DNA of 15,239 nucleotides from CAZFQD01 sp964520885 (GTDB taxonomy: Bacteria; Bacillota; Clostridia; Oscillospirales; SIG519), in NCBI GenBank assembly GCA_964520885.1, contig CAZFQD010000043.1:1-15239 (forward strand), written 5' to 3'. Shown here in pieces: positions 14,434 to 15,239 of this stretch. Each line of letters begins with the position of its first letter. Position 1 is the stretch's first letter. A model generated the notes under the pieces. That model did not search any database, was not told where the DNA came from, and saw only the letters and a program-made list of their open reading frames with translations. A program made the position numbers and the translations under genes.

Positions 14434-14697
14434 ATGGAAAACATTAAGAGGGAATACTCAGCTATGTTATCCGAACTTTCTAAAAATGGGATTTATTTGG
14501 GAATTGGAGATTTAACAAAAGTAACAGGCCTTAATTTATCAGATGAACAGATAAAAATTCTTTGTCAAGTAAAGCAAACACAGCATTTAAAGATAATTAA
14601 GAATTGCATAATCTATTTTGTAATAATGTCATCAATATCAATTATTGGTGGAATAGTAGTTTATTTTTTAAGTTTAGGTTTGAATTTACCTAAATAA
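14434..14697 (+). CDS. hypothetical small single-pass membrane protein
   Basis: An 87-residue protein I do not recognise. Residues 1-55 are soluble and mixed-charge (MENIKREYSAMLSELSKNG), and residues about 57-82 form one hydrophobic segment (IIKNCIIYFVIMSSISIIGG onward) ending in LGLNLPK. AAGGGG at about 14420-14425 gives a good ribosome binding site before ATG 14434, which supports translation. A weak promoter, TTGACT (14373-14378) with TAAAAA at 14396-14401, may precede it. It sits in the accessory patch between yfhO and the yfhO fragment. No enzymatic motif is visible; a small membrane or regulatory peptide is possible. Confidence 0.6.
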   Translation: MENIKREYSAMLSELSKNGIYLGIGDLTKVTGLNLSDEQIKILCQVKQTQHLKIIKNCIIYFVIMSSISIIGGIVVYFLSLGLNLPK

Positions 14698-14702
14698 AAA
14701 TT

Positions 14703-15051
14703 ATGCAGGACAATATATGGGGATATTTTATGTTTTATGGGGACGGTTTCTCTCGTCTTGACTGTATAAACCTCAGTATTTAAGCCATTTTTTGGACTTT
14801 ATATGGACGATTCTTGTGTTCCTTTTGAACAAGGGTGGAGTGCTACGGTAAATGGTAATAAGGTGGATGTTGAAAAAGTTAACTCTGGCTTAATGGCCGT
14901 TTTTTGCCAAGCAGGGCAAAACAAAATCCGCTTTAATTATATGACACCGGGCCTAAAAGAGGGACTAATAGTTTCAATATTAGGGATATTGATATTTATT
15001 GGATACATTGTATATATTAATAGAAAAAAGAAAACAAAAAAAGATATATAA
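14703..15051 (+). pseudogene. collapsed second yfhO copy, C-terminal fragment
   Basis: The open frame 14803-15051 (82 residues) repeats the YfhO C terminus: 53 residues from PFEQGWSATV to KEGLIVSI are identical to the end of the upstream gene, followed by a similar but diverged membrane helix and basic tail. Bases 14830-14978 match 13792-13940 with two differences, both synonymous. Upstream, 14703-14745 reads MQDNIWGYFMFYGD before a stop, recalling IIQDGGSFLFYGD near the YfhO N terminus, and shares 14 bp (14731-14744 with 11804-11817). This suggests a tandem paralog that lost its middle. The 82-residue frame lacks a good ribosome binding site. The N-terminal part of the interpretation is tentative. 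Confidence 0.75.
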
Positions 15052-15108
15052 TATTTTACATTATTTTAATAATTTATTATAAATTATGTATTTTTTTTAA
15101 CAAAACAC

Positions 15109-15137
15109 TTGATTTTAGTCTTAATATAGTATATAAT
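15109..15137 (+). promoter_or_regulatory. promoter near the right edge
   Basis: TTGATT (15109-15114), 17 bases, TATAAT (15132-15137). Predicted start is near 15144, so the transcript would begin about 10 bases before the hairpin at 15154. The product lies outside the window. Confidence 0.65.
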
Positions 15138-15153
15138 ACAAAATAGAAATAGA

Positions 15154-15199
15154 TTAGAGCGGGGTTACCCGCTCTAAATTGTTGTTAGAGGTGACTAAC
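15154..15199 (+). other. structured leader or start of a small RNA
   Basis: TTAGAGCGGG (15154-15163) and CCCGCTCTAA (15168-15177) form a perfect 10-bp stem with a GTTA loop. A second hairpin, GTTAG (15184-15188) with CTAAC (15195-15199), has loop AGGTGA. There is no T tract straight after the first stem, so it is not a canonical terminator. Placed right after a promoter, it looks like a 5' leader or small RNA. I do not recognise a known family. The rest of the window to 15239 is AT-rich with no gene. Confidence 0.45.
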
Positions 15200-15239
15200 T
15201 ATTAAAAGTCAAGCATTTTTTAAAAATTTTTAAGCAGAT

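Noticed and set aside
14803..15051. An independent functional 82-residue gene
   Set aside because: It is the copied C terminus of a large membrane protein without the rest of the fold and without a good ribosome binding site, so a remnant is more likely.
15154..15177. Intrinsic terminator for the yfhO fragment
   Set aside because: The stem is strong, but no T tract follows on either strand and a promoter lies immediately upstream of it.

Overview
The window is AT-rich throughout, uses the standard genetic code (TGA is used as a stop, for example at the ends of thiC and rnpA), and has purine-rich ribosome binding sites and sigma-A type promoters. Gene content and order (riboswitch-controlled thiC-S-G-H-F-ThiD2/E; rpmH-rnpA-yidD-yidC-jag; LysM-G5-M23 hydrolase; luxS) point to a low-GC Firmicute, most likely an anaerobic Clostridia member. 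I cannot name the species.

Layout. (1) 68-5354, plus strand: promoter, TPP riboswitch with its terminator, and a thiamine operon making both halves of thiamine phosphate and joining them: ThiC (pyrimidine), ThiS/ThiG/ThiH/ThiF (thiazole), and a fused ThiD2-ThiE that replaces a separate ThiD. (2) 5520-8759, minus strand: a membrane-anchored M23 peptidoglycan hydrolase with a WalR-like box in its leader, LuxS, and a zinc-dependent phospholipase C-like protein. (3) 8830-11452, minus strand: the conserved rpmH-rnpA-yidD-yidC-jag block with a strong promoter and a clear terminator. (4) 11488-14016: a symmetric inverted repeat in the divergent gap, then a large YfhO-family membrane protein on the plus strand where dnaA is often found. 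(5) 14017-15239: an accessory patch with two small ORFs, possible mobile-element ends, a collapsed second yfhO copy, and a promoter followed by a strong hairpin that runs out of the window.

Most of the window is well-known housekeeping biology and I see no clear new defence or biosynthetic system. The less ordinary signals are non-coding. Period-7 tandem repeats of different sequence sit in four consecutive gaps of the minus-strand genes, with another beyond thiE. A four-module palindrome lies between rpmH and yfhO. A 149-bp near-identical segment is shared by yfhO and its broken neighbour. A structured leader sits at the right edge.
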